A DNA stretch of 64,000 nt from Aquiflexum balticum DSM 16537 (GTDB lineage Bacteria > Bacteroidota > Bacteroidia > Cytophagales > Cyclobacteriaceae): contig NZ_LT838813.1 of NCBI RefSeq assembly GCF_900176595.1, positions 5,536,001 to 5,600,000 on the forward strand, in the 5' to 3' direction. A model generated the notes under the pieces. That model worked only from the letters and a program-made list of their open reading frames with translations, was not told the origin of the DNA and searched no databases. Of the stretch, positions 34,733 to 44,067 are shown piece after piece. The position numbers were made by a program, and so were the translations under genes. Every line of letters begins with the position of its first letter. Positions within the stretch are counted from its first letter, which is position 1.

Positions 34733-35992
34733 ATGTGCGACACGCTGGTATCCCTTCCTGATTTCACTAAAACCGGAAACCTGATTTTTGCAAAAAATTC
34801 GGATAGGGAACCTGATGAGGCGCAGGCAATCATTAATATCCCAAGGATAAATTGGGGTAAAGGCAAAACAGTTCAATGCACTTTTATCAGTATCCCACAA
34901 GTGGAAGAAACTTTTGAAGTCATCCTCTCCAAGCCATTCCAAATGTGGGGTGCGGAGATGGGCATCAATGAGTTTGGGCTTGTGATTGGGAATGAGGCTG
35001 TTTTCACCAATGTCAGGATCCCCAAAAAGAATGATGGTTTGACAGGCATGGACCTGTTGAGAATTGCCTTGGAAAGGTGCCGTACAGCGCCTGAAGCTGT
35101 CAAAACAATTACTGCTTTGCTTTTGAAATATGGTCAAAATGCCTGTGGGGGTTACAAAAACAAGGATTTCTACTACCACAACAGCTTTATCATTGCAGAC
35201 CAAAATGAAGCCTATATCCTCGAGACAGCAGGTAAATCCTGGGCTGTCAAAAAAGTTAAAAACTTTGCTTCCATTTCCAATGGACTAACTATCAATACTG
35301 ATTATTCCCATTTGAACATACAGGATGAAAAAAGATCCTTTCCTTTTTCTCTCTTTCCCAAATCCAATCCATTTTCTTTTTCCCAGTACTTTTCGGATTT
35401 TCTTTATACCAAAGTTGGCAGAGCATCGCAGAGACGGGAATGCAGCAGAAGCCTAATGGAAGCTGCAAGTGGGAATTTGACCGTGGAAAAAGCAATCCAA
35501 ATCCTTCAAACCCATAACCTACCTGACCCGGAGTTTCAACCTAAAAAAGCCACAACAGCATCACTTTGCATGCATGCCACGGGACTAACCAATCCAAGTC
35601 AAACTACAGGAAGTATGGTAACTGAAATCAGAAGCAATGGCATATCTACGGTTTGGTTGACAGGAACTTCTATGCCTTGTTTGTCCGTCTTTGTTCCCTT
35701 CTTTTTTGGGACTGACGCCTTAAAGGATTTTCAGCAGCCAAGTTCATCATCCGATTCATCCCTATGGTGGGAAGCTGAAAAAGTCCATCAATGGATTTGT
35801 CAGGATTATCAAAAAAGGAAGGCAGAATTTTGGACTATGGCCAAGCAATTGCAAAATGAGTTTTTGAGGGAGGAAGCAAGGTTGATAGCTGAAAATTCAG
35901 ATCGGGAGATTTTAGGTGAGTTCAGTTTGGAATGTCTTCGAAAAGTCAAACAGCTTTATAGTGAGTTTATTTTCAGTTATTTGAAAGAATGA
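34733..35992 (+). CDS. C69 family dipeptidase (secernin-like)
   Basis: The 419-residue Ntn-hydrolase begins MCDTLVSLPDFTKTGNLIFAKNSDRE-type (broken for length). After removal of Met, Cys 2 becomes the nucleophile, and Asn-Ser-Asp-Arg is the conserved second block. WGAEMGINEFGLVIGNEAVF follows. The lack of a propeptide matches the cytosolic PepD/secernin group, which cleave dipeptides. It lies 12 bases before the Uma2 gene on the same strand, though no functional tie is obvious. Confidence 0.88.
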   Translation: MCDTLVSLPDFTKTGNLIFAKNSDREPDEAQAIINIPRINWGKGKTVQCTFISIPQVEETFEVILSKPFQMWGAEMGINEFGLVIGNEAVFTNVRIPKKNDGLTGMDLLRIALERCRTAPEAVKTITALLLKYGQNACGGYKNKDFYYHNSFIIADQNEAYILETAGKSWAVKKVKNFASISNGLTINTDYSHLNIQDEKRSFPFSLFPKSNPFSFSQYFSDFLYTKVGRASQRRECSRSLMEAASGNLTVEKAIQILQTHNLPDPEFQPKKATTASLCMHATGLTNPSQTTGSMVTEIRSNGISTVWLTGTSMPCLSVFVPFFFGTDALKDFQQPSSSSDSSLWWEAEKVHQWICQDYQKRKAEFWTMAKQLQNEFLREEARLIAENSDREILGEFSLECLRKVKQLYSEFIFSYLKE

Positions 35993-36004
35993 TTAAATTC
36001 AAAC

Positions 36005-36616
36005 ATGGAAACCCCGGAAGAAAAATCATTGCTCAAAGAACCTGACATTACCTCTGGTCGCCATACCTATGCGGATTACCTGACCTGGGAAATGGAAGAA
36101 ATGGTGGAATTGATCAAGGGAAAGGTTTTTCGGAAAGCCGCAGCAGCCCCAAGGAGAATCCATCAGAAATTGGCTGGAAACCTACATACCGAACTGAACT
36201 TATTTTTAAAAGGCAAAAAATGTGAAGCTTATATTGCACCATTTGATGTTCGACTTCCAGTTTCATCAAAAAAAGATGATAAAGTACATACTGTAGTCCA
36301 ACCGGACATTTGTGTAATTTGCGATCCGGAAAAGTTGGATGAACGTGGCTGCATCGGTGCACCTGACTTGGTCGTTGAAGTCCTTTCACCAGGCAATAAG
36401 CAACTTGAATTACAGCATAAATATGAAGTCTATGAGGAGTCTGGGGTCAAAGAGTATTGGCTTTTGGATCCTGAGGGACAGACACTTTTGATTTACACTT
36501 TGAAGGTTGGCAAATATGAAGCTTCCCGACTAATGACCTCCGGAGATATTGCCAAATCATCAGCCATTCCTGTTTTTGAATTGGATTTGGAGGAGTTTTT
36601 TAGGGAAATTAAGTGA
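36005..36616 (+). CDS. Uma2 family (DUF820) putative endonuclease
   Basis: The 203-residue protein has the Uma2 pattern: TYADYLTWEMEE, FDVRLP, PDICVICDPEKLDERGCIGAPDLVVEVLSP-type region (broken for length) and KEYWLLDPE. The Asp and Glu residues form a PD-(D/E)XK nuclease-like core. Uma2 proteins are numerous in cyanobacteria and Bacteroidota, and their target DNA is unknown. It is 12 bases after the dipeptidase gene, and a MITE-like element follows its stop. Confidence 0.85.
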   Translation: METPEEKSLLKEPDITSGRHTYADYLTWEMEEMVELIKGKVFRKAAAAPRRIHQKLAGNLHTELNLFLKGKKCEAYIAPFDVRLPVSSKKDDKVHTVVQPDICVICDPEKLDERGCIGAPDLVVEVLSPGNKQLELQHKYEVYEESGVKEYWLLDPEGQTLLIYTLKVGKYEASRLMTSGDIAKSSAIPVFELDLEEFFREIK

Positions 36617-36655
36617 AATTTAATTCACACAAAGAAAACAAAGACACAAAGGGAT

Positions 36656-36824
36656 ATTAGGTGATATGAATATCCGCAATGATACAAGTAAATCTGAAAA
36701 CCCAATGGATAATTTGTCTAACCCTAATTTTCAGTTTACTTCCGTCTTCCGTCTTCGGTCTTCTAGCCATTTATACAGAAAACTTCTGCAACTTGCAAAT
36801 AGGCGGATATTCACATTAGGTGAT
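36656..36824. mobile_element. MITE-like element with 10-bp target duplication
   Basis: ATTAGGTGAT occurs directly repeated at 36656-36665 and 36815-36824. Just inside lie TGAATATCCGC (36667-36677) and its inverse GCGGATATTCA (36803-36813). The interior of about 125 bp has no ORF and includes a TCTTCCG heptamer run (36745-36765). Size, terminal inverted repeats and flanking duplication are those of a non-autonomous transposon. Confidence 0.6.
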
Positions 36825-36847
36825 TTAGTTTTGTGGTGATCTGATTT

Positions 36848-37840
36848 TTAAGGCAATAAATAAAACATTTCCTTCCCACCTTCTATATCCAAAATCACAT
36901 TTCCTGTTTTTTGACCTGAGGCTACGTAGCGGTATGCTTCGGCGGCTTTTTCCATGGGATAACTCCGGTCGATTACGGGTCTGAACTTACCCTTTTCCAT
37001 CAATTCCTTTATGATTGTCATACTTCCTTTAATATCAGTGGGCAAAGGAAAAATTACTCTTTTCCCTCCTTTGATTTTAGTCGCCAATGGTAGGTAAAGA
37101 TTTTCACTGCCCGGACCCAATTCGGATGAGAGGTATTTGCCATGTTCCTTTAAAATACCTTTGCATTGCCCAAATGAACTTTTCCCGACAGAATCAAAAA
37201 CCACATCGAATTTTTCGTTCAGTTTTGTAAAGTCCTCATTTTCGTAATCAATCACCCTAGTTACTCCCAAGCCCTTTATCAAATCCAAGTTTTTGGTATT
37301 GGCAGTGGCCACTACTTCCAGTCCTTTGGATAATAGGATCTGAACCGTAGCTGAACCAATTCCTCCTGTGGCCCCATTGACCAAGACTTTGGCATCATTA
37401 TTTAACTTCAGATATTTTAGAAAATTTATGGCATAATGGGCTGCCTCAGCGGAAGCAACAGCCTCGGCAAATCCGAAGCCATCAGGGATTTTTAAAATAT
37501 TCCCATCCTCCTTATAAACTATATACTCAGCTTGAGAAGGAATACCATTATCATTAAAACCCCAGACTTTGTCTCCGACTTTAAATCCACTTACTTGGCT
37601 GCCTACTTCCTCCACCACTCCCGCAAAATCAGTCCCCAGGATTGGAGTTCTCGGTTTTGGCCAACCTACAAAAAACCGGAAAATATAGGGTTCACCCGAA
37701 ATTACCCCACAATCAGTGCGATTAACAGTAGTCGCTTTTACTTTGATCAATACTTCTTTTGGCTTCGGTTTGGGTTTAGGCATTTCCTCTATCAGGATAT
37801 TATCCGGATTACCATAGTTATATCTGACTACTGCTTTCAT
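36848..37840 (-). CDS. NAD(P)-dependent MDR oxidoreductase, quinone reductase-like
   Basis: The 330-residue zinc-free medium-chain reductase starts MKAVVRYNYGNPDNILIEEM. It has GTDFAGVVEEVG near residue 70 and the nucleotide-binding VNGATGGIGSATVQ near 155. The lack of the structural zinc cysteines points to the quinone oxidoreductase/alkene reductase group. It probably reduces quinones or unsaturated carbonyls. It ends 50 bases before the aconitase terminator region and is a separate unit. Confidence 0.85.
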   Translation of the reverse strand: MKAVVRYNYGNPDNILIEEMPKPKPKPKEVLIKVKATTVNRTDCGVISGEPYIFRFFVGWPKPRTPILGTDFAGVVEEVGSQVSGFKVGDKVWGFNDNGIPSQAEYIVYKEDGNILKIPDGFGFAEAVASAEAAHYAINFLKYLKLNNDAKVLVNGATGGIGSATVQILLSKGLEVVATANTKNLDLIKGLGVTRVIDYENEDFTKLNEKFDVVFDSVGKSSFGQCKGILKEHGKYLSSELGPGSENLYLPLATKIKGGKRVIFPLPTDIKGSMTIIKELMEKGKFRPVIDRSYPMEKAAEAYRYVASGQKTGNVILDIEGGKEMFYLLP

Positions 37841-37888
37841 TGATTGGAATTTTATTTAATAAAGATATTCGAAATGTATTTAAAACTC

Positions 37889-37919
37889 GAAAAAAAAAGG
37901 GCTCAAACAAAGAGCCCTT
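37889..37919 (-). terminator. intrinsic terminator of acnA
   Basis: AAGGGCTC (37897-37904) pairs with GAGCCCTT (37912-37919) around a 7-base loop. On the minus strand the stem is followed by at least nine T. It lies 50 bases beyond the aconitase stop. Confidence 0.88.
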
Positions 37920-37968
37920 CATTCAGATAATTGCCTCCAAGTAAATAAAACCTTTAGAGAGGTATGGA

Positions 37969-40743
37969 TTACTTTTTTAGGAAATCCCGCAGTACGTAGT
38001 GCAGGATTCCTCCATTCTTATAATATTCAATCTCGATTTCCGAATCCAAGCGACAGATCACCTCGAATTCCTTGATGGTTCCATCTTCTTTTTCAGCTTG
38101 AACCTGAAGTGATTTAAGGGGTGACAATCCATTTCCTATACCTTGGATACTGAATTGTTCACGACCAGTTAAGCCAAGATATTCAGCTGACTCACCTTGT
38201 TTGTACTGTAAAGGCAAAACACCCATCCCAACCAAATTACTTCTATGGATCCTTTCATAGCTTTCTGCCAATACGGCCTTGATTCCCAAGAGGTTTGTTC
38301 CTTTAGCTGCCCAATCCCTGGAAGACCCACTTCCGTATTCCTTTCCTGCCAATACTATCAAAGGAGTATTTTCGGATCGGTACTTATGGGATGCATCAAA
38401 TACTGTCATTTCCTCCCCTGAAGGAATATGCTTGGTAAATCCGCCTTCTTTTTCTGCCAATTGGTTTTTGATACGGACATTGGCAAAGGTACCTCTGACC
38501 ATGACTTCATCATTACCTCGCCTGGAACCATAGGAATTGAAATCCTTCTTTTCCACTCCTTTGGCCATCAGGTATTGACCTGCGGGGGAAGATTCGGAAA
38601 AAGATCCTGCGGGAGAAATGTGATCCGTAGTAATGGAATCACCCAATTTCAACAAAACCCTTGCACCGATGATATCCTTCGGTTCCTCTATGGATTCTGA
38701 AATTCCATTAAAAAACGGAGCTTCTTTGATGTAGGTACTTTCTTCAGACCATTGGTAAACTTTGTCTTTGGGCACTTCCAATTGTTTCCAAATATTATTT
38801 CCCTCAAAAATTTCCCCATAACTTTTTTCAAAATCAGCAGGAGAAAGTACCCTGCTCATCACCTCAAAAATCTCATCATTGCTCGGCCATAAATCTTTAA
38901 GATATACCGGTTCCAGATTTGGATCAAATCCCAAAGGTTCATTGATCAGGTCAACATCCACCCTGCCGGCAATCGCATAAGCCACAACCAACATGGGAGA
39001 CATTAGATAATTCATCTTCACCTGTGGATGTACCCGGGCCTCAAAGTTTCTGTTTCCGGACAATACTGAACTGACCACAAGATCATTTTCTTCAACAGCC
39101 TTTGCGATATGCCTTGGAAGTGGTCCGGAATTTCCAATACAGGAAGTACATCCATAACCTACCACATGAAATTTCAAACTTTCCAGATCATCCAATAGAC
39201 CTGCTTTTTCCAGATAATCTGTCACAACCTTTGAACCTGGTGCCAATGATGTTTTTACCCAAGGCTTGGTATCAAGACCTCTTTCCCTCGCTTTACGGGC
39301 TACAAGTCCAGCTCCAATCATCACGGAGGGGTTTGAGGTATTGGTACAGGAGGTAATAGCTGCTATGACTATAGAACCGTCATGAAGCGCAAATTTTTCA
39401 TTGTTCAATTTGACTACTACCGTTTTGAGACCATTTTTCACTTTGGTTTCATATTCCACCTCTGCGGGGGAGTCACCTTTTGGTTCGGACGGTTGACTTC
39501 CGCCTTCGCCATACCACCTACTCTCTTGTCTTTTGTCTATGGGGATATATTCCCGCCCATGTACTTTTTCCAATAATTCACCGAACTTGGCTTTAAACTC
39601 CCTGACCAAGATTTTATCCTGCGGTCTTTTCGGTCCGGAAACAGTAGGTTCGACAGAGGAGAGATCCAATTCAACAATTGAACTGTATTTGATTTTATCC
39701 TCGCCCTGCCGCCATAACATATTAGCTTTACAATAATCTTCAACCAATTGAATTTGATCAGCTGCCCGGTTGGTTTTTTTCATATAGTCCAAAGTCCGGT
39801 CATCAATGGGGAAATAGGTGACGGTACAACCAAATTCCGGTGACATATTGGAAATTGTAGCCCTATCAGGAACGGTAAGGTTATCCAATCCCGAACCAAA
39901 AACTTCCACAAATTTGCCAACTACACCATGCCTCCTAAGCAGTTCAGTTATGGTCAGTACCATATCAGTGGCGGTAGTTCCCAAGGGGAGTTTCCCTGTA
40001 AGCTTCAATCCCACAACTTCGGGCATAATAAAGTAAATAGGCTGTCCTAAAATGGCCGCTTCTGCTTCAATCCCTCCTACTCCCCAAGCTACTACGCCGA
40101 TTCCATTGACCATTGGAGTATGGGAGTCAGTGCCGACCAAGGTATCGGGAAAAACATTTCCATCTCTTGCGATAACACCTTGGGCAAGGTATTCCAGATT
40201 CACCTGATGACAGATCCCCATCCCAGGAGGTACAACTGAGAAATTATCAAAGGCCTTTTGAGCCCATTTCAAAAATTGATACCGCTCACCATTTCTTTCA
40301 TATTCGACCTCCACATTTTTTTGGAATGAATAATTGGTTCCAAAATAATCCACCTGTACGGAATGGTCAATGACCAAATCAACCGGTATCAAAGGATTGA
40401 TTTTTTGGGGATCTTTACCTTTCCTCGTTGCTTCGGCCCGGAGTGAGGCAATATCCACCACTGCAGGCACACCTGTAAAATCCTGCATCAAGACTCTTGC
40501 AGGTTTGAAAGGAATATCTCTGTCAGAAGGCTCAGGAGTCCAATTGGCTAAAGTTTCAATATGTTCTTTGGTAATTCCAAAATCATCGAAATTCCTGAGC
40601 GCATTTTCTAAAAGAATCCTGATAGAAAATGGCAGCGTATCGACACTATAACCTGCATCCATTAAAGCTGATAAACTCCAATAATTGAAAGTACCTTTAC
40701 TGGTCTTGAGCATTTTTTTAGTTTGGTCGGGAAGTATCTTCAT
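37969..40743 (-). CDS. acnA: aconitate hydratase (AcnA type)
   Basis: This 924-residue enzyme isomerises citrate to isocitrate in the TCA cycle. The three [4Fe-4S] cysteines are visible: one in ITSCTNTSNPS (about residue 463) and two in YGCTSCIGNSGP (about 527 and 530). DSHTPMVNGIGVVAWGVGG and the C-terminal swivel domain (SRDWAAKGTNLLG) are also present. The length matches the AcnA/IRP group. It is transcribed alone and ends in a clear terminator. Citrate synthase is encoded 21 kb away, and the suf operon, which supplies Fe-S clusters, lies in between. Confidence 0.96.
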   Translation of the reverse strand: MKILPDQTKKMLKTSKGTFNYWSLSALMDAGYSVDTLPFSIRILLENALRNFDDFGITKEHIETLANWTPEPSDRDIPFKPARVLMQDFTGVPAVVDIASLRAEATRKGKDPQKINPLIPVDLVIDHSVQVDYFGTNYSFQKNVEVEYERNGERYQFLKWAQKAFDNFSVVPPGMGICHQVNLEYLAQGVIARDGNVFPDTLVGTDSHTPMVNGIGVVAWGVGGIEAEAAILGQPIYFIMPEVVGLKLTGKLPLGTTATDMVLTITELLRRHGVVGKFVEVFGSGLDNLTVPDRATISNMSPEFGCTVTYFPIDDRTLDYMKKTNRAADQIQLVEDYCKANMLWRQGEDKIKYSSIVELDLSSVEPTVSGPKRPQDKILVREFKAKFGELLEKVHGREYIPIDKRQESRWYGEGGSQPSEPKGDSPAEVEYETKVKNGLKTVVVKLNNEKFALHDGSIVIAAITSCTNTSNPSVMIGAGLVARKARERGLDTKPWVKTSLAPGSKVVTDYLEKAGLLDDLESLKFHVVGYGCTSCIGNSGPLPRHIAKAVEENDLVVSSVLSGNRNFEARVHPQVKMNYLMSPMLVVAYAIAGRVDVDLINEPLGFDPNLEPVYLKDLWPSNDEIFEVMSRVLSPADFEKSYGEIFEGNNIWKQLEVPKDKVYQWSEESTYIKEAPFFNGISESIEEPKDIIGARVLLKLGDSITTDHISPAGSFSESSPAGQYLMAKGVEKKDFNSYGSRRGNDEVMVRGTFANVRIKNQLAEKEGGFTKHIPSGEEMTVFDASHKYRSENTPLIVLAGKEYGSGSSRDWAAKGTNLLGIKAVLAESYERIHRSNLVGMGVLPLQYKQGESAEYLGLTGREQFSIQGIGNGLSPLKSLQVQAEKEDGTIKEFEVICRLDSEIEIEYYKNGGILHYVLRDFLKK

Positions 40744-40894
40744 GGTCTTTAATTATTTGGTTATATTAAAAATGAATTCATTTATATAACTACATTCAAT
40801 CTCAATTGATTCTCAATTTACCTTATTTTGCTGGTTTCTTTATCAGAATTCCGGTTTTCATCTAGGATTATCTATATTTATCCTTGGGCTTTTT

Positions 40895-41659
40895 ATGAAA
40901 ATAGTAATTGAGATTTTCAGTATTTTGATTTTGATAGCAGGTTTGATGCCTGTTATCAAAAAGGATTATTGGATCTTCAGGATATTTGATTATCCAAGAT
41001 TCCAAAAACTGGTTCTTTGTATTATCGGCTTGGTTTTTTGGTTAATCATGGGATTTTCTTCCTTTTGCACAATGGATTACATACTTTTTGGGGGTTTGTT
41101 GATGATGTCAGTTTTCCAAATGTATCAGATCTATCCATTTACATTGTTTTCTGATAAAATGGTAGAAAATACTCCTCCTGACGCAAATTTCCCTACCGTG
41201 TCTGTAATGGTCATGAATGTTTATCAGTATAACAAGAGATATAAAAAAACCATTGAATTGATAAAAAAGGGAAATCCTGATATTGTATTGTTGGTTGAAA
41301 CTGATCAGGATTGGACTTATTCAATGAATGAATTAAAAAACAGCTATACTGACTTTGTTGAAATACCACAGGATAATACTTATGGTATGTTATTCTACTC
41401 CAAACTTCGAATTATAAAACATAAAGTGAACCACCTTATTGATCCGGAAATTCCATCCATTGAAGCTTTGATAGAATTGGAAAGCGGGGATAAGGTGAAG
41501 ATCTTTGCCATTCATCCAACACCCCCTGTGCCAAATGAAAATCCAAAAAGCACAGAAAGGGATGCGGAAATATTGATGGTAGGAAAAAAAGTAAAAGGTT
41601 ACGACAGGCCAACTTTGGTTATAGGTGATCTCAATGATGTTGGCTGGTCCTACACCTGA
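40895..41659 (+). pseudogene. endonuclease/exonuclease/phosphatase protein, 5' part, cut by IS
   Basis: 254 codons from the ATG at 40895. The N-terminus has three transmembrane segments. An EEP domain then begins (MVMNVYQYNKRYKKT, with the metal-binding Glu in LLVETD, and Asp/Asn in IGDLNDVGWS). The frame ends at TGA supplied by the first bases of the IS. Joined to codons from 43702 onward, the original gene would be 351 residues in one frame. This part lacks the S-D-H catalytic end and is presumably inactive. It is divergent from acnA. Confidence 0.92.
41264..41654. repeat. IS-flanking direct repeat, left copy (~391 bp)
   Basis: Identical by eye to 43309-43699; two further bases (CC) match on both sides, so the length is 391-393 bp. 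It is target gene sequence, not part of the IS. Confidence 0.92.
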
Positions 41660-43308
41660 CTTCGACAGTCGTCAGTCCCATATTAGTATAAAGTACTGAT
41701 AAATAATGTTTTATAATTTTTTGATTTTCGATTTGGGTGTCCCGGAGGTTTTTTGAGTACTTTTAGACATGTTTGTCCGCAAGAAGCCCAATAAAAGTGG
41801 CAAGATCAGTGTTCAGGTAATTGATAAGATAAAGGGAAGGTATAAGGTTGCCAAAACCATAGGTAGCAGCTCCGACAATGCAGAAGTGGAAGAGCTTGTT
41901 TCTTTGGGAGAAGAATGGATCAGGAACTATAAAGGCATTCTTGATATCCCCTTTAACAATGAAGAGCAGGTTGCAGAATCTGTCCTAGAAAGTGTTGAAA
42001 ACATTACTGTTTCAGGTACAGAACTCCTCTTGGACAACGTATTCAATGATATCGGATTCAATGTAATCCAAGATGATATTTTTAAATGGCTTGTCTATTC
42101 CAGAATATGTTTTCCCGCCAGTAAACTGAAGACCTGTGATTACCTTCAGACCTATCATGGCCTTGAGTTTCAGGTTCAGGACCTGTACAGGTATATGGAC
42201 AAGCTTTACAACAACTACAAAGAGATAATACAGCTGATCAGTTTTGGGCACACCAAGAAAATTCTGGGAGGCAGTATCAATATTGTTTTTTACGATTGCA
42301 CCACACTTTATTTTGAAGTAGATCAGGAGGATGATCTGCGGAAGACCGGCTTTTCCAAGGAAGGGAAGCATCAGAATCCCCAGATAGTTTTGGGTTTGCT
42401 GGTGGGCCTTGAAGGCTATCCCCTGGCATACGAGATTTTTGAGGGCAATAAGTTTGAAGGGCATACCATGATTCCGGTAATAGAGACATTTAGAAAAAAG
42501 TACAGTCTGCCCGCCCCGATAGTTGTGGCTGATTCAGGTTTGCTTTCCAAAAGCAATATCAAAGAATTACTCGATAACGGATATGAATTCATTCTTGGGG
42601 CACGGCTTAAGTCTTCAGGCAACAATCAAAAAGAAAAAGTATTGGCACTCCGGCTGGAAAACGGAGAGAGTGTTTCGATGGACTGGGAAGAGAGTCTTAG
42701 AATGGTTGTGAGCTACTCGGAAAGGCGGGCCGGAAAGGATAGAATCAACAGGGAAAAGGGACTCAAGAAGCTCGAAAAACAGCTAAAGAAAGGAAAACTC
42801 AACAAAACCCATATCAACAACAGAGGCTATAACAAATACCTTAAAATGGAAGGTGAGATAAAGATTGCCCTGGATATGGACAAGTTTGAACAGGATGGAC
42901 AATGGGACGGTCTTAAGGGTTACATCACTAATACAAAGCTTGATAAAGAACAGGTAATCGAGAATTACAACAACCTATGGAAAATAGAAAAGGCCTTCAG
43001 AATAACCAAAAATGAAATTAAGGTAAGGCCGGTTTACCATTATAAACAAAGGAGAATAGAAGCCCATATCAGCATAGCATTCGTAGCTTACAAGGTCTAC
43101 AAAGAGTTGGAAAGACAATTAAATGAAAAAGGAATCAAGCTTTCTCCACAGAAAGCAATCGAAATAGCAAAAGGTATTTATACAGTCGAAATCCAACTCA
43201 AATCAACCGGGAAAAAGCTAAGGAAGACCCTGTTTTTGAACGAAAGTCAGAAAAAACTGGCAAAAATGTTCGGTTTTTGATTTTGGGTGTCCCAGTGTCG
43301 AAGTCAGG
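41655..43308 (+). mobile_element. IS1634-like insertion sequence (about 1654 bp)
   Basis: Terminal inverted repeats of 13 bp (CCTGACTTCGACA at 41655-41667; its inverse at 43296-43308) enclose one transposase gene. Subterminal direct motifs GATTTGGGTGTCCC (41731-41744) and GATTTTGGGTGTCCC (43279-43293) lie at both ends. The element is flanked by about 391-bp identical target copies. Long, variable direct repeats are a known property of IS1634 of Mycoplasma mycoides. Confidence 0.92.
41769..43280 (+). CDS. IS1634-like (IS4 superfamily) DDE transposase
   Basis: The 503-residue transposase catalyses movement of the surrounding element. The acidic triad is probably Asp in VFYDCTTLYFE (about residue 175), Asp in VVADSGLLSK (about 255) and Glu in YNNLWKIEKAFRITKNEI (about 404). 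The last of these is the Y-x2-(R/W)-x2-I-E-x2-F-R region of IS4-type enzymes. The frame is intact and the flanking duplications are identical, so the copy is recent and probably active. The start lies 114 bases inside the left end, and the stop is 28 bases before the right end. Confidence 0.92.
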   Translation: MFVRKKPNKSGKISVQVIDKIKGRYKVAKTIGSSSDNAEVEELVSLGEEWIRNYKGILDIPFNNEEQVAESVLESVENITVSGTELLLDNVFNDIGFNVIQDDIFKWLVYSRICFPASKLKTCDYLQTYHGLEFQVQDLYRYMDKLYNNYKEIIQLISFGHTKKILGGSINIVFYDCTTLYFEVDQEDDLRKTGFSKEGKHQNPQIVLGLLVGLEGYPLAYEIFEGNKFEGHTMIPVIETFRKKYSLPAPIVVADSGLLSKSNIKELLDNGYEFILGARLKSSGNNQKEKVLALRLENGESVSMDWEESLRMVVSYSERRAGKDRINREKGLKKLEKQLKKGKLNKTHINNRGYNKYLKMEGEIKIALDMDKFEQDGQWDGLKGYITNTKLDKEQVIENYNNLWKIEKAFRITKNEIKVRPVYHYKQRRIEAHISIAFVAYKVYKELERQLNEKGIKLSPQKAIEIAKGIYTVEIQLKSTGKKLRKTLFLNESQKKLAKMFGF

Positions 43309-43699
43309 AAAAAGGGAAATCCTGATATTGTATTGTTGGTTGAAACTGATCAGGATTGGACTTATTCAATGAATGAATTAAAAAACAGCTATACTGACTT
43401 TGTTGAAATACCACAGGATAATACTTATGGTATGTTATTCTACTCCAAACTTCGAATTATAAAACATAAAGTGAACCACCTTATTGATCCGGAAATTCCA
43501 TCCATTGAAGCTTTGATAGAATTGGAAAGCGGGGATAAGGTGAAGATCTTTGCCATTCATCCAACACCCCCTGTGCCAAATGAAAATCCAAAAAGCACAG
43601 AAAGGGATGCGGAAATATTGATGGTAGGAAAAAAAGTAAAAGGTTACGACAGGCCAACTTTGGTTATAGGTGATCTCAATGATGTTGGCTGGTCCTACA
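43309..43699. repeat. IS-flanking direct repeat, right copy (~391 bp)
   Basis: Second copy of the target duplication, identical to 41264-41654. It restores the gene sequence on the far side of the IS. Confidence 0.92.
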
Positions 43700-43995
43700 C
43701 CAGTGAATTGTTCTTGAAAATCAGCGGTTTATTGGACCCTAGGAGAGGAAGGGGTATGTTCAGTACTTTTCATGCAAAGTACTTTTTTCTCAGGTGGCCC
43801 CTGGACCATATATTTGTCAGCAAACATTTTACGCTTGACAACCTTAAAGTACATCAAAGTATAGGCTCAGATCATTTTCCGATAAGTGCCAAGTTTTCCC
43901 TGAAGCCGGATAATAACAATGAAAATCTTGAAGCCGACAAGAGTGATCACAAAACAGCCGAGAGAAAAGTAGAAAACGGCAAATCAGAAGATTGA
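43309..43995 (+). pseudogene. endonuclease/exonuclease/phosphatase protein, 3' part
   Basis: Codons continue the split gene in frame to TGA at 43995. The unique part from 43702 begins SELFLKISGLLDP and contains WPLDHIFVSKHF and the catalytic GSDHFPISAKF, which are missing from the 5' part. No proper start codon exists (only TTG at 43333), so it is probably not expressed unless the IS supplies a promoter. A charged tail of about 25 residues ends the protein. A bidirectional terminator follows 18 bases later. Confidence 0.9.
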
Positions 43996-44012
43996 TGATG
44001 TGACTTTCAATA

Positions 44013-44045
44013 AAAAAACCTTTGATGATACATCAAAGGTTTTTT
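44013..44045. terminator. bidirectional intrinsic terminator
   Basis: A perfect 15-bp stem (AAAAAACCTTTGATG with CATCAAAGGTTTTTT) around the loop ATA. It has A- and T-tracts on both sides and serves the plus-strand split gene and the minus-strand mla operon. Confidence 0.92.
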
Positions 44046-44067
44046 TATTATGGGATAAATTTACCAT

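Noticed and set aside
43333-43995. independent 220-residue phosphatase gene
   Set aside because: TTG start inside the duplicated target segment; it is the 3' part of the IS-split gene.
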